From NCBI GenBank assembly GCA_045576895.1, contig JAZNHI010000139.1, positions 1 to 15,943 on the forward strand: a DNA stretch of 15,943 nt, read 5' to 3'. The stretch is from UBA3792 sp045576895. Its GTDB lineage: Bacteria; Bacillota; Clostridia; Christensenellales; CAG-138. The notes beneath the pieces are model-generated. The model worked only from the letters and a program-made list of their open reading frames with translations. It was not told the DNA's origin and made no database searches. The stretch's first letter is position 1, and each line of letters starts with the position of its first letter. Positions 1 to 8,008 of this stretch are shown piece after piece. A program made the translations under genes and the position numbers.

Positions 1-47
1 GCGCTCGAAAGCGCTTCGCCGCTGACTTTGATCAAAACTCGTTTCAT
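1..47 (-). CDS. pyrH: UMP kinase, N-terminal 15 codons (partial, runs off the left edge)
   Basis: The first codons read MKRVLIKVSGEALSS, which matches the conserved N-terminus of bacterial UMP kinase (consensus MKR-hydrophobic-LKLSGEAL, the first nucleotide-binding strand and loop of the amino-acid kinase fold). UMP kinase phosphorylates UMP to UDP in cytoplasmic pyrimidine synthesis. A strong Shine-Dalgarno, GGGAGG, lies 7 nt upstream of the ATG, which fixes the start. The gene leaves the window after 15 codons, so nothing can be said about the rest. In Firmicutes pyrH is usually followed by frr. It is divergent from the esterase gene at 248. Confidence 0.85.
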   Translation of the reverse strand, partial: MKRVLIKVSGEALSS

Positions 48-73
48 CCCATATCCTCCCTATTATGCCGTTC

Positions 74-82
74 AGTATACCA
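74..82 (-). promoter_or_regulatory. Candidate extended -10 promoter for pyrH
   Basis: On the minus strand the sequence TGG-TATACT gives an extended -10 element (TGN plus a 5/6 match to TATAAT) about 27 nt upstream of the pyrH start. No good -35 box is present at 16-18 nt. Position relative to the gene is sensible, but this is a motif call only. Confidence 0.4.
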
Positions 83-105
83 TATACTTTGCAAAAAGAA
101 AAGAG

Positions 106-134
106 GTTGCAAAAAACTCCACAGAGTTTTCACA
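106..134. terminator. Bidirectional hairpin between divergent pyrH and esterase genes
   Basis: The arms AAAACTC and GAGTTTT pair around a CACA loop (113-130) and the outer bases GTTG/CAAC extend the stem. The minus strand has a T run immediately after the stem and the plus strand has an A run before it. It resembles a weak intrinsic terminator but sits between divergent genes, so it could instead insulate the two promoters. Function is uncertain. Confidence 0.3.
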
Positions 135-170
135 ACCCGGCGCGCCGTTTTTCCGCGCCCTCGTCCGATT

Positions 171-198
171 TTGATTTACAAACGGACAAATGTATTAT
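171..198 (+). promoter_or_regulatory. Candidate sigma-A promoter of the esterase gene
   Basis: TTGATT (171-176, 4/6 match to TTGACA) and TATTAT (193-198, 5/6 match to TATAAT) are separated by 16 nt. The expected transcription start near 205 gives a leader of about 40 nt before the ATG at 248. Confidence 0.5.
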
Positions 199-247
199 AT
201 ACTGGTTACGGTACCATCTTGAAATCACCGGACAGCAAGGGATCGTT

Positions 248-1171
248 ATGTTCAAAAAACTTCTGTGTATCTGGATCGCCGTCATCCTGTTCTGCGTCGT
301 TCCGACGGCTGCGCGCGCGGACGAGCCCATCGAGACCACGCTTCCCGCGCGCTATCTGACCGAGTGTCCGGAGCAGGGAACCGTCTCGACGCATTTCTAT
401 AAGGGCAAGGAACAGATCAAGGTCTGGACGCCCTATGATTACAGCGAACATAAGCTCTATGAGATCGTTCTTCTGATGCACGGCGGCGGCGGCTCGATGC
501 ACTCGTGGCTGACGAAAGAACGCGAGCTGTTCGGTCACATTCTGGAAGGCAGATACGTATTCGACTGGATGGCATATGAAAAGGTGACCGTTCCGTTCAT
601 CGTCGTAACGCTGAACAACAAGCCTGACGATCCCGAAACCATGGTCCGGGATATCCGGGACGCGCTGCTGTACGTTGCGACAACCTACAGCGTCTATCCG
701 GACGCGAACACGGATTCTCTGATCCTGAACCGGGAACACATCACGGTCGGCGGTTTGTCCAGAGGGTCCATCCTCACGCACTGGTTCCTTTCGATCACGC
801 CGGAATATGCGGGAAACTATATCTGCATGTCCGCCGCCGGTCCCTATACCGAGATCCCGCAGGCGCTCGAAAACAAGCATGTCCGGATGCTGAAGCTGTT
901 CTCGGCGGTCGGCGTCATCGACGGCGGCTACTATGACATGACGAAAACGTCATACGAGTTTCTGAAGCCTTATGCGGACGAATCCATGTACCTGGAATAC
1001 CGGTACGGTCACACCTGGGAAGTATGGCTTTCCGGCGTTTACGAAGCGCTGCGCTTCCTCCTTCCGGAGTATTCGACGGAATACGAGCTGCGCTGCTCCA
1101 TGCTGCTGTATCTGCAGCTCAAAACGGTTCCGCTCCCCTGCCTGCTTGGCAGAAGGATCCGGAACCGCTGA
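248..1171 (+). CDS. Secreted alpha/beta-hydrolase esterase (feruloyl/acetyl-xylan esterase-like)
   Basis: A 307-residue protein with a classic signal peptide: KK at residues 3-4, a hydrophobic core to about 18, and a likely cleavage after ARA near 24. The body shows alpha/beta-hydrolase landmarks: an oxyanion-type HGGGG at 78-82, the nucleophile elbow G-L-S-R-G with Ser171, a likely acid in VIDGG (Asp225) and a likely catalytic histidine in YGHTW (His255). This arrangement fits the esterase D/CE1-like families that remove feruloyl or acetyl groups from plant polysaccharides; the substrate is inferred. The start at 248 was chosen because the signal peptide begins there and AGGGA lies just upstream; an in-frame ATG at 65 would precede the promoter. 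The last 30 or so residues after FLLPEY have no obvious counterpart in the fold. It has no dockerin. It stands alone on the plus strand with its own promoter and terminator. Confidence 0.75.
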   Translation: MFKKLLCIWIAVILFCVVPTAARADEPIETTLPARYLTECPEQGTVSTHFYKGKEQIKVWTPYDYSEHKLYEIVLLMHGGGGSMHSWLTKERELFGHILEGRYVFDWMAYEKVTVPFIVVTLNNKPDDPETMVRDIRDALLYVATTYSVYPDANTDSLILNREHITVGGLSRGSILTHWFLSITPEYAGNYICMSAAGPYTEIPQALENKHVRMLKLFSAVGVIDGGYYDMTKTSYEFLKPYADESMYLEYRYGHTWEVWLSGVYEALRFLLPEYSTEYELRCSMLLYLQLKTVPLPCLLGRRIRNR

Positions 1172-1187
1172 ATCAAAGAATCCTTTC

Positions 1188-1218
1188 GCCTTTCCCGCAC
1201 GCCGGGAAGGGCTTTTTT
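1188..1218 (+). terminator. Intrinsic terminator of the esterase gene
   Basis: The arms GCCTTTCCCG (1188-1197) and CGGGAAGGGC (1203-1212) pair over 10 positions with one G-U wobble and a 5-nt loop, followed by TTTTTTGT. It starts 16 nt after the esterase stop. On the opposite strand the hairpin lacks a T tract, so it mainly serves the plus strand, although it separates two convergent genes. Confidence 0.85.
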
Positions 1219-1230
1219 GTGCTTTGACTT

Positions 1231-2259
1231 TTATTCCTTTCGCAAAAGCTTCCGTCCGCAAAGCCCCGCGCCGATCAGCAGAAGCGCGATCACGAGCACG
1301 AACGCAAGCTCCCGCGCCGGCGCGATCGTCGTCGCCGGAAATCCCGCCGCGAGGAACGCGATCACAAAGCTTCCCGCAAGGATCAGCAGTACGCCGAGCA
1401 CGCGGGCTCCCTTCTCCTTTTTGCAGAGCCGCAGCACAAGCCACACGAGGGCAAGGATCGCTGTGCCCGCAAGCGCAATCAAAAAGTAGTAGTTCAGCAC
1501 CAGCCGCGGCAGCGCAAAGCCCGCCTCCACCGGATAGCCCTCGCGCTGATAGAGGATCTCGTGATCCGTATTGTCATACGGTTCGAAATATACCACGTCG
1601 ATGTCGTAAAGCGGGATTTGCGCAACGATCCCTTCCTTGCCGCGCTCGAACCACTGTCTCCAGAGCGTCGTGTATGCCGTCACAAACCGCTGCCCATCGA
1701 CGCCTTCAATGCTGATCCCGTCAACGGAAGGATCTGCTGTCAGCACCAATTTGCCGAGCAGCTTTTCCCCGTCCGTTTCCAGTTGAAAACTCCCATCCGG
1801 ACCGTGAACGGTAAGATCCCGAAGCGAAATCCTCTCCCCGTCTTCGGTGATAAAGTAAGCTTCTCCTGTTTCCGGATCAACGCTGATATTTTTCAGGTAG
1901 ATATCTCCGCCCTGCATCTCAAATTGAATCCCGCCGTCGACCGCAACCGATTCGAACGCAGCATCCGCGGAATTTACGGGGATCGCCTTTTTCAGCCGTG
2001 CGAACACGCTGACCAGCAGCGCCGCGACAAGGCACGCGATCAGTCCCGCGATCAGCCATCCGCGCTTTTTCACCGCTTTTTTCACTGTTTTCAAGGGCGC
2101 CGCCGGGTCGGCTTCCACCGGCGCTTTCATTTCCTCATACGCTTTTCTGCAATCCTCGCAGACGTTCAGATGTTCTTCTACAAAGGCGGTCGATTCCTCG
2201 CTCGCCAGTTGTTCCGCAACAAGCGGCAAAAGATCCTTTACGATCCCGCAGTCTTTCAT
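1231..2259 (-). CDS. Membrane-bound zinc-finger anti-sigma factor (zf-HC2 family)
   Basis: A 342-residue protein whose N-terminal cytoplasmic part carries Cys4 and an H-x3-C-x2-C motif (His30, Cys34, Cys37), the signature of zinc-binding anti-sigma domains. A basic stretch precedes the first transmembrane helix (about 67-87). A soluble segment of about 160 residues follows, rich in acidic residues and predicted extracytoplasmic. Three more hydrophobic helices lie in the last 100 residues (about 250-335). Its ATG overlaps the stop of the ECF sigma gene in an ATGA junction, and GGAGG sits 7-8 nt before it. By family knowledge it should bind and hold the upstream-encoded sigma factor at the membrane and release it on an envelope signal; the signal is unknown. 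The extra C-terminal membrane helices are more than the single-span minimum for this family. A longer in-frame start at 2316 would lie inside the sigma gene and was not used. Confidence 0.8.
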   Translation of the reverse strand: MKDCGIVKDLLPLVAEQLASEESTAFVEEHLNVCEDCRKAYEEMKAPVEADPAAPLKTVKKAVKKRGWLIAGLIACLVAALLVSVFARLKKAIPVNSADAAFESVAVDGGIQFEMQGGDIYLKNISVDPETGEAYFITEDGERISLRDLTVHGPDGSFQLETDGEKLLGKLVLTADPSVDGISIEGVDGQRFVTAYTTLWRQWFERGKEGIVAQIPLYDIDVVYFEPYDNTDHEILYQREGYPVEAGFALPRLVLNYYFLIALAGTAILALVWLVLRLCKKEKGARVLGVLLILAGSFVIAFLAAGFPATTIAPARELAFVLVIALLLIGAGLCGRKLLRKE

Positions 2260-2735
2260 GGGTTTTCCTCCAGTTCGGCTTTGATTTTCGCTTTCGCGCG
2301 GTGGAAGGTGACGCACGCCCAGTTGGCGGTTTTTGAAAACAGCTTTCCGATGCTCTCGAACGGCATTTCGCCGTACACGCGCAGCAGGAATACCTCCTTA
2401 TACGGCTCGTCGAGACGGTGCACCGCCTCGCTGACGCGTTCCGCTTCGTCGGTCCGGACCGCAAGCGATTCCGGCGAAGGTTCGGCGCTTTCGAGCGTGT
2501 CCGAAAGCGGCTCGGGCTTGCGCTTTCGCTGCTCGGAAAGGTACCTGTTTTTGGCAATCTGACAGAGCCAGACGCGCAGCTCGCAATCGCCGCGGTAGCT
2601 TTTTAACGCCTGCAGCGCCTTCAAGAAGGTCTCGGCGGCCAGCTCCTCGGCTTCATCGGCGTTTCCGCAAAGCCTCAGGCAATAGCGGTAAACGTCCGTG
2701 AAATATGCGCGATAAATCTGCTCAAATGTCTCCAT
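2256..2735 (-). CDS. ECF (sigma-70 family, group IV) RNA polymerase sigma factor
   Basis: A 159-residue protein with sigma region 2 at the N-terminus (METFEQIYRAYFTDVYRYC, then an AEELAAETFLKAL segment and a LRVWLCQIAKNRY promoter-opening segment). Region 4 follows at the C-terminus (LDEPYKEVFLLRVYGEMPFESIG, then NWACVTFHRAKAKI as recognition helix). It directs RNA polymerase to a stress or envelope regulon that cannot be named from sequence. The ATG at 2735 is preferred because it aligns with the family and has GGGAAG 9 nt upstream; an ATG at 2744 would leave no spacing from that ribosome site. The stop overlaps the anti-sigma start by 4 nt, giving the usual sigma/anti-sigma coupling. It begins just after the ftsY terminator, so it is an independent unit. 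Confidence 0.88.
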   Translation of the reverse strand: METFEQIYRAYFTDVYRYCLRLCGNADEAEELAAETFLKALQALKSYRGDCELRVWLCQIAKNRYLSEQRKRKPEPLSDTLESAEPSPESLAVRTDEAERVSEAVHRLDEPYKEVFLLRVYGEMPFESIGKLFSKTANWACVTFHRAKAKIKAELEENP

Positions 2736-2757
2736 CGGTTTCATCTTCCCTTTATAG

Positions 2758-2783
2758 GACGCACGGGATCGGAAAATCTTACA
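2758..2783 (-). promoter_or_regulatory. Candidate ECF-type autoregulatory promoter of the sigma/anti-sigma operon
   Basis: On the minus strand TGTAAG (2783-2778) and CGTC (2761-2758) are separated by exactly 16 nt. This resembles the Bacillus ECF promoter plan (TGAAAC/TGTAAC, 16-17 nt, CGTC/CGTA). It lies between the ftsY terminator and the sigma start codon, the only room available, and would give a leader of only about 15-20 nt. The -35 element deviates at its last base. Confidence 0.4.
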
Positions 2784-2793
2784 GAAAACTCCG

Positions 2794-2817
2794 AAAAAAG
2801 CGCCGCATGCGCGGCGC
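2794..2817 (-). terminator. Intrinsic terminator after ftsY
   Basis: On the minus strand a perfect 7-bp stem (GCGCCGC / GCGGCGC, 4-nt loop) is followed by TTTTTT. It starts 10 nt after the ftsY stop and closes the plsX-acpP-rnc-smc-ftsY run. Confidence 0.88.
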
Positions 2818-2826
2818 CGTAAAGTC

Positions 2827-3747
2827 TTATTCGTCTGTCTCCAAAAGTGCTTCCGCAAAGTCGTCCGCGTCGAAGCGCTTGAGATCGTCGATCCCCTCGC
2901 CCACGCCGATGAACCGGATCGGCACCTTGAGCATGTCGCTTATCTGCACGGTCACGCCGCCCTTTGCGGTGCCGTCGAGCTTGGTGAGGATGACGCCGGT
3001 CAGCTCGCAGACCTCAAGGAACGCCTCCGCCTGCGCCACGGCGTTCTGTCCCGTCGTCGCGTCGAGCACCAATAGCACCTCGCACGGCACGTCCGGCAGC
3101 TCGCGCGCGATCACGCGGCGGATCTTATTGAGCTCGTTCATGAGGTTCTTCTTGTTGTGGAGTCTCCCCGCGGTATCGACGAGCAGCAAGTCGCAGCCCT
3201 TTGCGCGATAGGACGCGATTGCGTCGAACACGACTGCCGCCGGGTCCGCGCCCTCCTGATGCCGCACCATCGGCACGCCCGCGCGGTTCGCCCATTCGCC
3301 GAGCTGTTCCGCCGCCGCCGCGCGGAAGGTGTCCGCCGCCGCGATCATGGGCTTCCGCCCGGCTTGCGCGTACTCGTTTGCGATCTTGCCGATCGTGGTC
3401 GTCTTGCCGACGCCGTTCACGCCGACGATCAAAAGGACCGCAGGTCCCTCGTCGCCCATGAAGGGCTTCGTTGTGCGCACCGTGTCTGCGATCAGCCCTT
3501 CCAGCGCCTTCCTCGCGTCCGCGCGCTCCGTAAGCTTTTCCGCCTTGACCTTTGCGCGCAGCCCGTCCAGCAGCCGTTCCGCCGTCTCCATGCCCATATC
3601 GGCAAGGATCATCGCCTCTTCGAGCTCCTCATAGAAATCGTCGTTGATGCCGTCCTTGTTGAACAGGGTCGAAAACCAGTTGTTTGTTTTGTGCAGGCCT
3701 TCCTTCAGCCGGGAAAACCAGCCCTTTTTCTTTTCGTTCTTCTCCAT
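2827..3747 (-). CDS. ftsY: Signal recognition particle receptor FtsY
   Basis: A 306-residue SRP-type GTPase. After a short charged N-terminus and the helical N domain, the G domain shows a P-loop GVNGVGKT (109-116), the SRP-GTPase insertion-box motif DTFRAAAAEQL, DTAGR, TKLDGTAKGG, and the closing GVGEGIDDL. FtsY docks the ribosome-nascent-chain-SRP complex at the membrane for co-translational insertion. The N-terminal acidic extension of the E. coli protein is absent, as is usual in Gram-positives. The ATG overlaps the smc stop by one base (TAATG), and GGAG lies 10 nt upstream; a longer in-frame start at 3828 would run into smc and is not supported. Confidence 0.96.
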   Translation of the reverse strand: MEKNEKKKGWFSRLKEGLHKTNNWFSTLFNKDGINDDFYEELEEAMILADMGMETAERLLDGLRAKVKAEKLTERADARKALEGLIADTVRTTKPFMGDEGPAVLLIVGVNGVGKTTTIGKIANEYAQAGRKPMIAAADTFRAAAAEQLGEWANRAGVPMVRHQEGADPAAVVFDAIASYRAKGCDLLLVDTAGRLHNKKNLMNELNKIRRVIARELPDVPCEVLLVLDATTGQNAVAQAEAFLEVCELTGVILTKLDGTAKGGVTVQISDMLKVPIRFIGVGEGIDDLKRFDADDFAEALLETDE

Positions 3748-6700
3748 TATGCCGTTTCTCCGAATCTTGCCGAGACAATGCTCGAAATTCCCTTTTCCTC
3801 CATCGCCACGCCGTACAGCGTGTCGCAAACCTCCATGCTGCCCTTGCGGTGCGTGATGATGATGAACTGCGTCCCCTCGGAATACGCCTTGAGGTAGTTC
3901 GCAAACTTCGACACGTTCGCCTCGTCCAAAGAGGTCTCGATCTCGTCGAGCACACAGAACGCCGGTGCTTTGAGCTTCAGCATCGCAAACAGCAGCGCGA
4001 TCGCCGTCAGCGCGCGTTCCCCGCCCGAAAGCAGTGACAGAAGCTGCAGCTTCTTTCCCGGCGGCTGTGCAATGATGTCGATGTCGCAGTTCAGAACGTC
4101 GTTTTTGTCGGAAAGCCTCAGCTCTGCGTGCCCGCCGCCGAACAGCTCGGTGAACGTGTCCGCAAAGTTCTGCTGGATCTTCTGAAACTCAACGATGAAC
4201 GTCTGTTCCATCGTTTTGGTGAGCTGCCCGATCAGCGTGTAAAGGTCCGCCTTCGCCTTCTCGAGATCGCCGTACTGCGTCGAAAGCGATTCATAGCGTT
4301 CGGAAACCGTGCGGTAGTCCTCGATCGCGGACACGTTGATGTCGCCGAGGTTCTTGATCTCGCTCTTCAGTCCCGCGACCCGCTGCTGCGTCGCGCCGAC
4401 CGCAATGTCGTGCCGGAGCGCCTGCGCATTCTCGTAGGTCAGTTCGTATTCCTCCCAGATGCGATCCGCGCCTTGCTTCAGCTCCATATCCATGCGGCTT
4501 GCCGAAAGCTCGTTTTTATGCTTGCGCTCGCCGAGCACGCGGTAGTTCTCCGCAAGCCCGTCGCGCTCGCGCCGGTACTGGCTCAGCAGCTCGTTGATGC
4601 GCGTGCGTTCCGCTTCCAGCTTGCTCTGCTCCTCCTTTGCAAGGCGCAGCTCCTCCTGCTCGCCGGATATGCTCTTTTCCATCTCGGAAAGGCGCGCGTC
4701 CGCCGCCTCGACCGCCGCTTCAAGCGTGCCGAGCTCTGCTTCAAACGACTGCACGCGCTGCTCGGTGAGCAGAAGATCGCGCGTCAGCCGCTGATGCTCG
4801 GCGTGTCTCGCGTCCGCTTCCTTCTCCATTGCGGTGAGCCGGATGCGGCTTTCGGTGAGCTCCGTGACGCGCAGCTCGCGCGCGTTCTTCGCCTCCGCAA
4901 TCGAAAGCTGTTCCTTGCGGATGTCCTCGGTGCTCAAAAGATTCTGCTTCTGAATATCGTCCTGCACGGACGCCGCCGCAGCGCGCCGGTTCTCGATATC
5001 CGCAATGCTTTCGTTCACGTCGCCGCGCTCGTCGATGAGCTCCTGCACGATCTCCTCGGCGTCCTTGAGATCGCGTTCGATGATCTCGCGCTGTTCCCTG
5101 AGGCGGACAAGCTCCAGTTCGTCCTCGTGCGCCGCGCCCAGGAATCCGTCGATCTGCGTATCCTTCAAAAGGATCAGCTTTTTCTGCGCTTCGATCTCCG
5201 CCTGCTTTTCGGAAACCGCCTTCTCCGCCGCATTCAGCTGCTTTTTGATCTCCGCCACCTCGCGCTCCCTGCCCAGAAGCGAGAACCCGGATTTTTTCAG
5301 ACTGCCGCCGGTCATCGTGCCGCCGGTGGACAGAAAATCGCCCAGCAGCGTTGCGATGTGGAACGCGTTCCTTGACTTCTTCCGTAGCGCGATCGCATCG
5401 TCAAGCGTTTCGGTCACGACCGTGCGTCCGAGAAGATACTCCGCGATCACGCTCACGCGCTTCTCGCAGGTCACAAGCTCGCTCGCAAGTCCCACCACGC
5501 CGGGTTCGTGTAAAAGCGCGCGCTCCTTTTCGGAAAGCGGATTCGGAACGAGCATTGAGGTCGGCAAAAGCGTTACCCTGCCGAGGTCGTTCCGCCGCGC
5601 ATATTCGATGACCGTTTTCGCGTCCTCAGCGGTCGTTGTGACGATGTTCTGCAGCGATCCGCCCAATGACATGCCGATCGCCGTTTCGACCTTTTTCGGC
5701 ACTCTGAGAAGCTCTGCGACCGGTCCGATGATGCAGTTCTTGAGCTCCGGATCCTTCTCCGCAGCCGAGAGCACCGCGCGGACGCTGTTCTGATAGCCTT
5801 CGTGCGAGCGCACCATTTCGGAAAGTACCCGCTCGCGCGAGGAGAGCGCGCCGACGTTCTGCTCCGCGATCCGAAGTTCCGCCTGCAGCGCCATATAGTC
5901 CGATTCCAGTTCGAGCCGTTCGCGCTGCGCCGTCTTGCGCTCCGCGATATGCTCGTTCATCTTCGCCGCCTGTGCGTCGACCGTCTTCTGCGCGGCTTCC
6001 GCCTCTGCCTTCAGCGCGTCGACCTTCGCCTTTGCCTCGGCGTCCTCGCCGTCCAATGCTTTGAGACGGTCCCGAAGCGCCGCCGCCATCGTATCGAAGC
6101 GCGAGAGGTCGCTCTTCGCGTCGGCAAGGCGGTTCATCGCCTCCATGACGGCAGTCTTCTGTTCCTCGACCGCTTTTTCGCGCTTTGCAATCGCTTCGTC
6201 CATGTCCCGGATCGCGTCGGTCTCGGCGGTAATCTGTTCGGTCAGCGCCGCAAGCGCTTCAACGTCCGTTGCGTTCTGCTCGTTCGCTTTGATCTGCGCC
6301 CGCAGCTCCTCGCATGCGCGCAGCGCGCCGCTGCGTTCCTCGCCGACCCTCGCAATCTCCTTCTTTGAATGCTCGCGCCGCTCGATGAGAAGATTGCTCT
6401 CGCCGACGTGCGATTCCACACCGGAGAGCATTTCGATGACCTTGTTCTGTTGCGCGCCGGCACGTTCGTCGATCTCGCGCACCTGCGCCTCGAGCTCCAG
6501 CGACTGTTCGCCGAGCGTGCGGTTCTTTTCCTCGTTCAGCGCAAGGTCCGCTTCAAGCGCTTCGGTTTGCTCCGCAAGGACCTTCATGCGCTCGCGCATG
6601 CGGTCGCTGTTGTAGAGGAACAGATTGACCTCAAGGTCCTTCAGTTCTTCCCGAAGCTTCAGGAACACCCGCGCCGTCGCACTCTGCTCCTTCAGCGGTT

Positions 6701-7307
6701 CCAGACGTTCGCCGAGCTCCTTCAGGGTATCGGCGATGCGTTCCATGTTGCGCTCGGTGTTTTCAAGCTTGCGTTCGGCTTCCTCCTTACGCACGCGGTA
6801 GCGCATGACGCCCGCCGCCTCCTCAAGTGCGGTGCGGCGATCGCCCGACTTGTTACTGAGGATCTCGTCGACGCGTCCCTGCGAAATGATCGAATAGCCG
6901 TCCTTGCCGATGCCCGTATCGCGGAACAGCTCGGAGATGTCCTTCAGCCTGCAATTCCGCCCGTTCAGCACGTATTCGCTCTCGCCCGAGCGGAACATGC
7001 GCCGCGTGACCGCGACCTCGTCGAAGTCGGTCGGCAGCAGATGGTCGCTGTTGTCGAAGGTCAGCGTGACCTCGCACATCGACTGCGGCTTGCGCTTCTG
7101 CGTGCCGTTGAAGATGACGTCCTCCATCTTCGAGCCGCGCAAAGCACGCGCGCTTTGCTCGCCGAGCACCCAGCGCACCGCGTCGGAGATATTGCTTTTG
7201 CCGCTGCCGTTCGGTCCGATGACCGCCGTGATGCCCGAGCCGAACAAAAGCTCGGTCTTCTTCGCAAACGACTTAAAGCCGGAGATGTCCAGTCTTGTGA
7301 GTCTCAT
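3747..7307 (-). CDS. smc: Chromosome segregation/condensation ATPase SMC
   Basis: A full-length 1186-residue SMC protein. The N-terminal head carries Walker A GPNGSGKS (31-38) and the following SNISDAVRWVLGEQ segment. Two long coiled-coil arms rich in Glu, Lys, Ala and Leu flank a hinge at roughly 500-650 with the glycine-rich stretch STGGTMTGGS just beyond it. The C-terminal head has the ABC signature LSGGE (1093-1097) and Walker B FCVLDE (1117-1122) followed by the D-loop SLDEANV. With ScpA and ScpB, which are not in this window, it forms the ring that compacts and resolves newly replicated chromosomes. The start overlaps the rnc stop as ATGA; the ribosome site (GGAAA) is weak, suggesting translational coupling to rnc. 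The gene is followed directly by ftsY, the order seen in many Firmicutes. Confidence 0.97.
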   Translation of the reverse strand: MRLTRLDISGFKSFAKKTELLFGSGITAVIGPNGSGKSNISDAVRWVLGEQSARALRGSKMEDVIFNGTQKRKPQSMCEVTLTFDNSDHLLPTDFDEVAVTRRMFRSGESEYVLNGRNCRLKDISELFRDTGIGKDGYSIISQGRVDEILSNKSGDRRTALEEAAGVMRYRVRKEEAERKLENTERNMERIADTLKELGERLEPLKEQSATARVFLKLREELKDLEVNLFLYNSDRMRERMKVLAEQTEALEADLALNEEKNRTLGEQSLELEAQVREIDERAGAQQNKVIEMLSGVESHVGESNLLIERREHSKKEIARVGEERSGALRACEELRAQIKANEQNATDVEALAALTEQITAETDAIRDMDEAIAKREKAVEEQKTAVMEAMNRLADAKSDLSRFDTMAAALRDRLKALDGEDAEAKAKVDALKAEAEAAQKTVDAQAAKMNEHIAERKTAQRERLELESDYMALQAELRIAEQNVGALSSRERVLSEMVRSHEGYQNSVRAVLSAAEKDPELKNCIIGPVAELLRVPKKVETAIGMSLGGSLQNIVTTTAEDAKTVIEYARRNDLGRVTLLPTSMLVPNPLSEKERALLHEPGVVGLASELVTCEKRVSVIAEYLLGRTVVTETLDDAIALRKKSRNAFHIATLLGDFLSTGGTMTGGSLKKSGFSLLGREREVAEIKKQLNAAEKAVSEKQAEIEAQKKLILLKDTQIDGFLGAAHEDELELVRLREQREIIERDLKDAEEIVQELIDERGDVNESIADIENRRAAAASVQDDIQKQNLLSTEDIRKEQLSIAEAKNARELRVTELTESRIRLTAMEKEADARHAEHQRLTRDLLLTEQRVQSFEAELGTLEAAVEAADARLSEMEKSISGEQEELRLAKEEQSKLEAERTRINELLSQYRRERDGLAENYRVLGERKHKNELSASRMDMELKQGADRIWEEYELTYENAQALRHDIAVGATQQRVAGLKSEIKNLGDINVSAIEDYRTVSERYESLSTQYGDLEKAKADLYTLIGQLTKTMEQTFIVEFQKIQQNFADTFTELFGGGHAELRLSDKNDVLNCDIDIIAQPPGKKLQLLSLLSGGERALTAIALLFAMLKLKAPAFCVLDEIETSLDEANVSKFANYLKAYSEGTQFIIITHRKGSMEVCDTLYGVAMEEKGISSIVSARFGETA

Positions 7308-7993
7308 TTGTTTTCCAGCCTCGAAAGCGCGTCCGCGGCAGCCGCCTGCCCCGCGCTCTGCTTTGAATGTCCCGTGCCGGTCCCGAGGACCTCGTCCCCG
7401 AGCACGGCTTCCATCGTAAAGGTCTTGTCGTGATCCGGTCCCGTTTCACCGATCAGGCGATAGGTCACCTGTCTGCCGTGCGTTCTCGCGTGAATCAGCT
7501 CCTGCAGCCGCGTCTTGTGATCCTTTTCAAAGACGGGCGTCGAAAGGTCCAGCTGCGAGAGCACGAACCGGTGGATGAACGTCTTTGCGGGTTCCAGTCC
7601 CCCGTCCAAAAAGATCGCCGCGATCACCGCCTCGAACGCATCGGACAGGATCGAGGGCTTTTTGCGCCCGCCGCTTGCGTCCTCGCCGCGTCCCAGAAGC
7701 AGGCAGTCCCCGAGCGCGATCTGCTTCGCCGCAGCAAAGAGCGCGTTTTCGCAGACGATCGACGCGCGGTTCTTGGTCAGCTCGCCCTCCTGCATCTTCG
7801 GGAAGCGGAAGAACAGCTCCTCGCTTACGCACAGCTCCAGCACCGCGTCGCCCAAAAACTCCATGCGCTCGTTGTCGCCGCCCACGCCGGGCACGTACGA
7901 CGAGTGCATCAGCGCATGCCGGAGGTAGTCGGGGTTCCCGAAGGAATACCCGATCCGGTTCTGCAATTCGGTTAAATGTTCTTTCGTCAGCAT
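7304..7993 (-). CDS. rnc: Ribonuclease III
   Basis: A 229-residue enzyme that cuts double-stranded RNA, mainly in rRNA maturation and mRNA turnover. The catalytic domain has the family signature ERMEFLGDAVLEL (42-54) and the second acidic site in SDAFEAVIAAIFLDGG. The C-terminal third is a double-stranded-RNA-binding domain, from DHKTRLQELIHAR to the HSKQSAGQAAAADAL helix. Length matches the family. The ATG at 7993 has no convincing Shine-Dalgarno and lies only 15 nt beyond the T tract of the terminator that follows acpP. No in-frame downstream ATG would keep the conserved N-terminal helix, so the start is retained. Expression probably relies on read-through from acpP. The gene is coupled to smc by an ATGA overlap. 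Confidence 0.95.
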   Translation of the reverse strand: MLTKEHLTELQNRIGYSFGNPDYLRHALMHSSYVPGVGGDNERMEFLGDAVLELCVSEELFFRFPKMQEGELTKNRASIVCENALFAAAKQIALGDCLLLGRGEDASGGRKKPSILSDAFEAVIAAIFLDGGLEPAKTFIHRFVLSQLDLSTPVFEKDHKTRLQELIHARTHGRQVTYRLIGETGPDHDKTFTMEAVLGDEVLGTGTGHSKQSAGQAAAADALSRLENK

Positions 7994-8008
7994 ACGATTC
8001 TATTTACC

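Noticed and set aside
65..247. Longer start of the esterase at 65
   Set aside because: It would place coding sequence upstream of the promoter and hide the clear signal peptide that starts at 248.
1561..2562. 333-codon plus-strand frame opposite the sigma and anti-sigma genes
   Set aside because: Antisense to two clearly recognisable genes, Phe/Arg-rich and without any domain or ribosome site.
2736..2858. Longer start for the ECF sigma factor at 2858
   Set aside because: It would run through the ftsY terminator and the candidate promoter, and the extra residues do not match sigma region 2.
4128..7433. Long plus-strand open frames opposite smc (4128-5375 and 6369-7433)
   Set aside because: Leu/Arg-rich translations without recognisable domains or ribosome sites, antisense to an intact smc.
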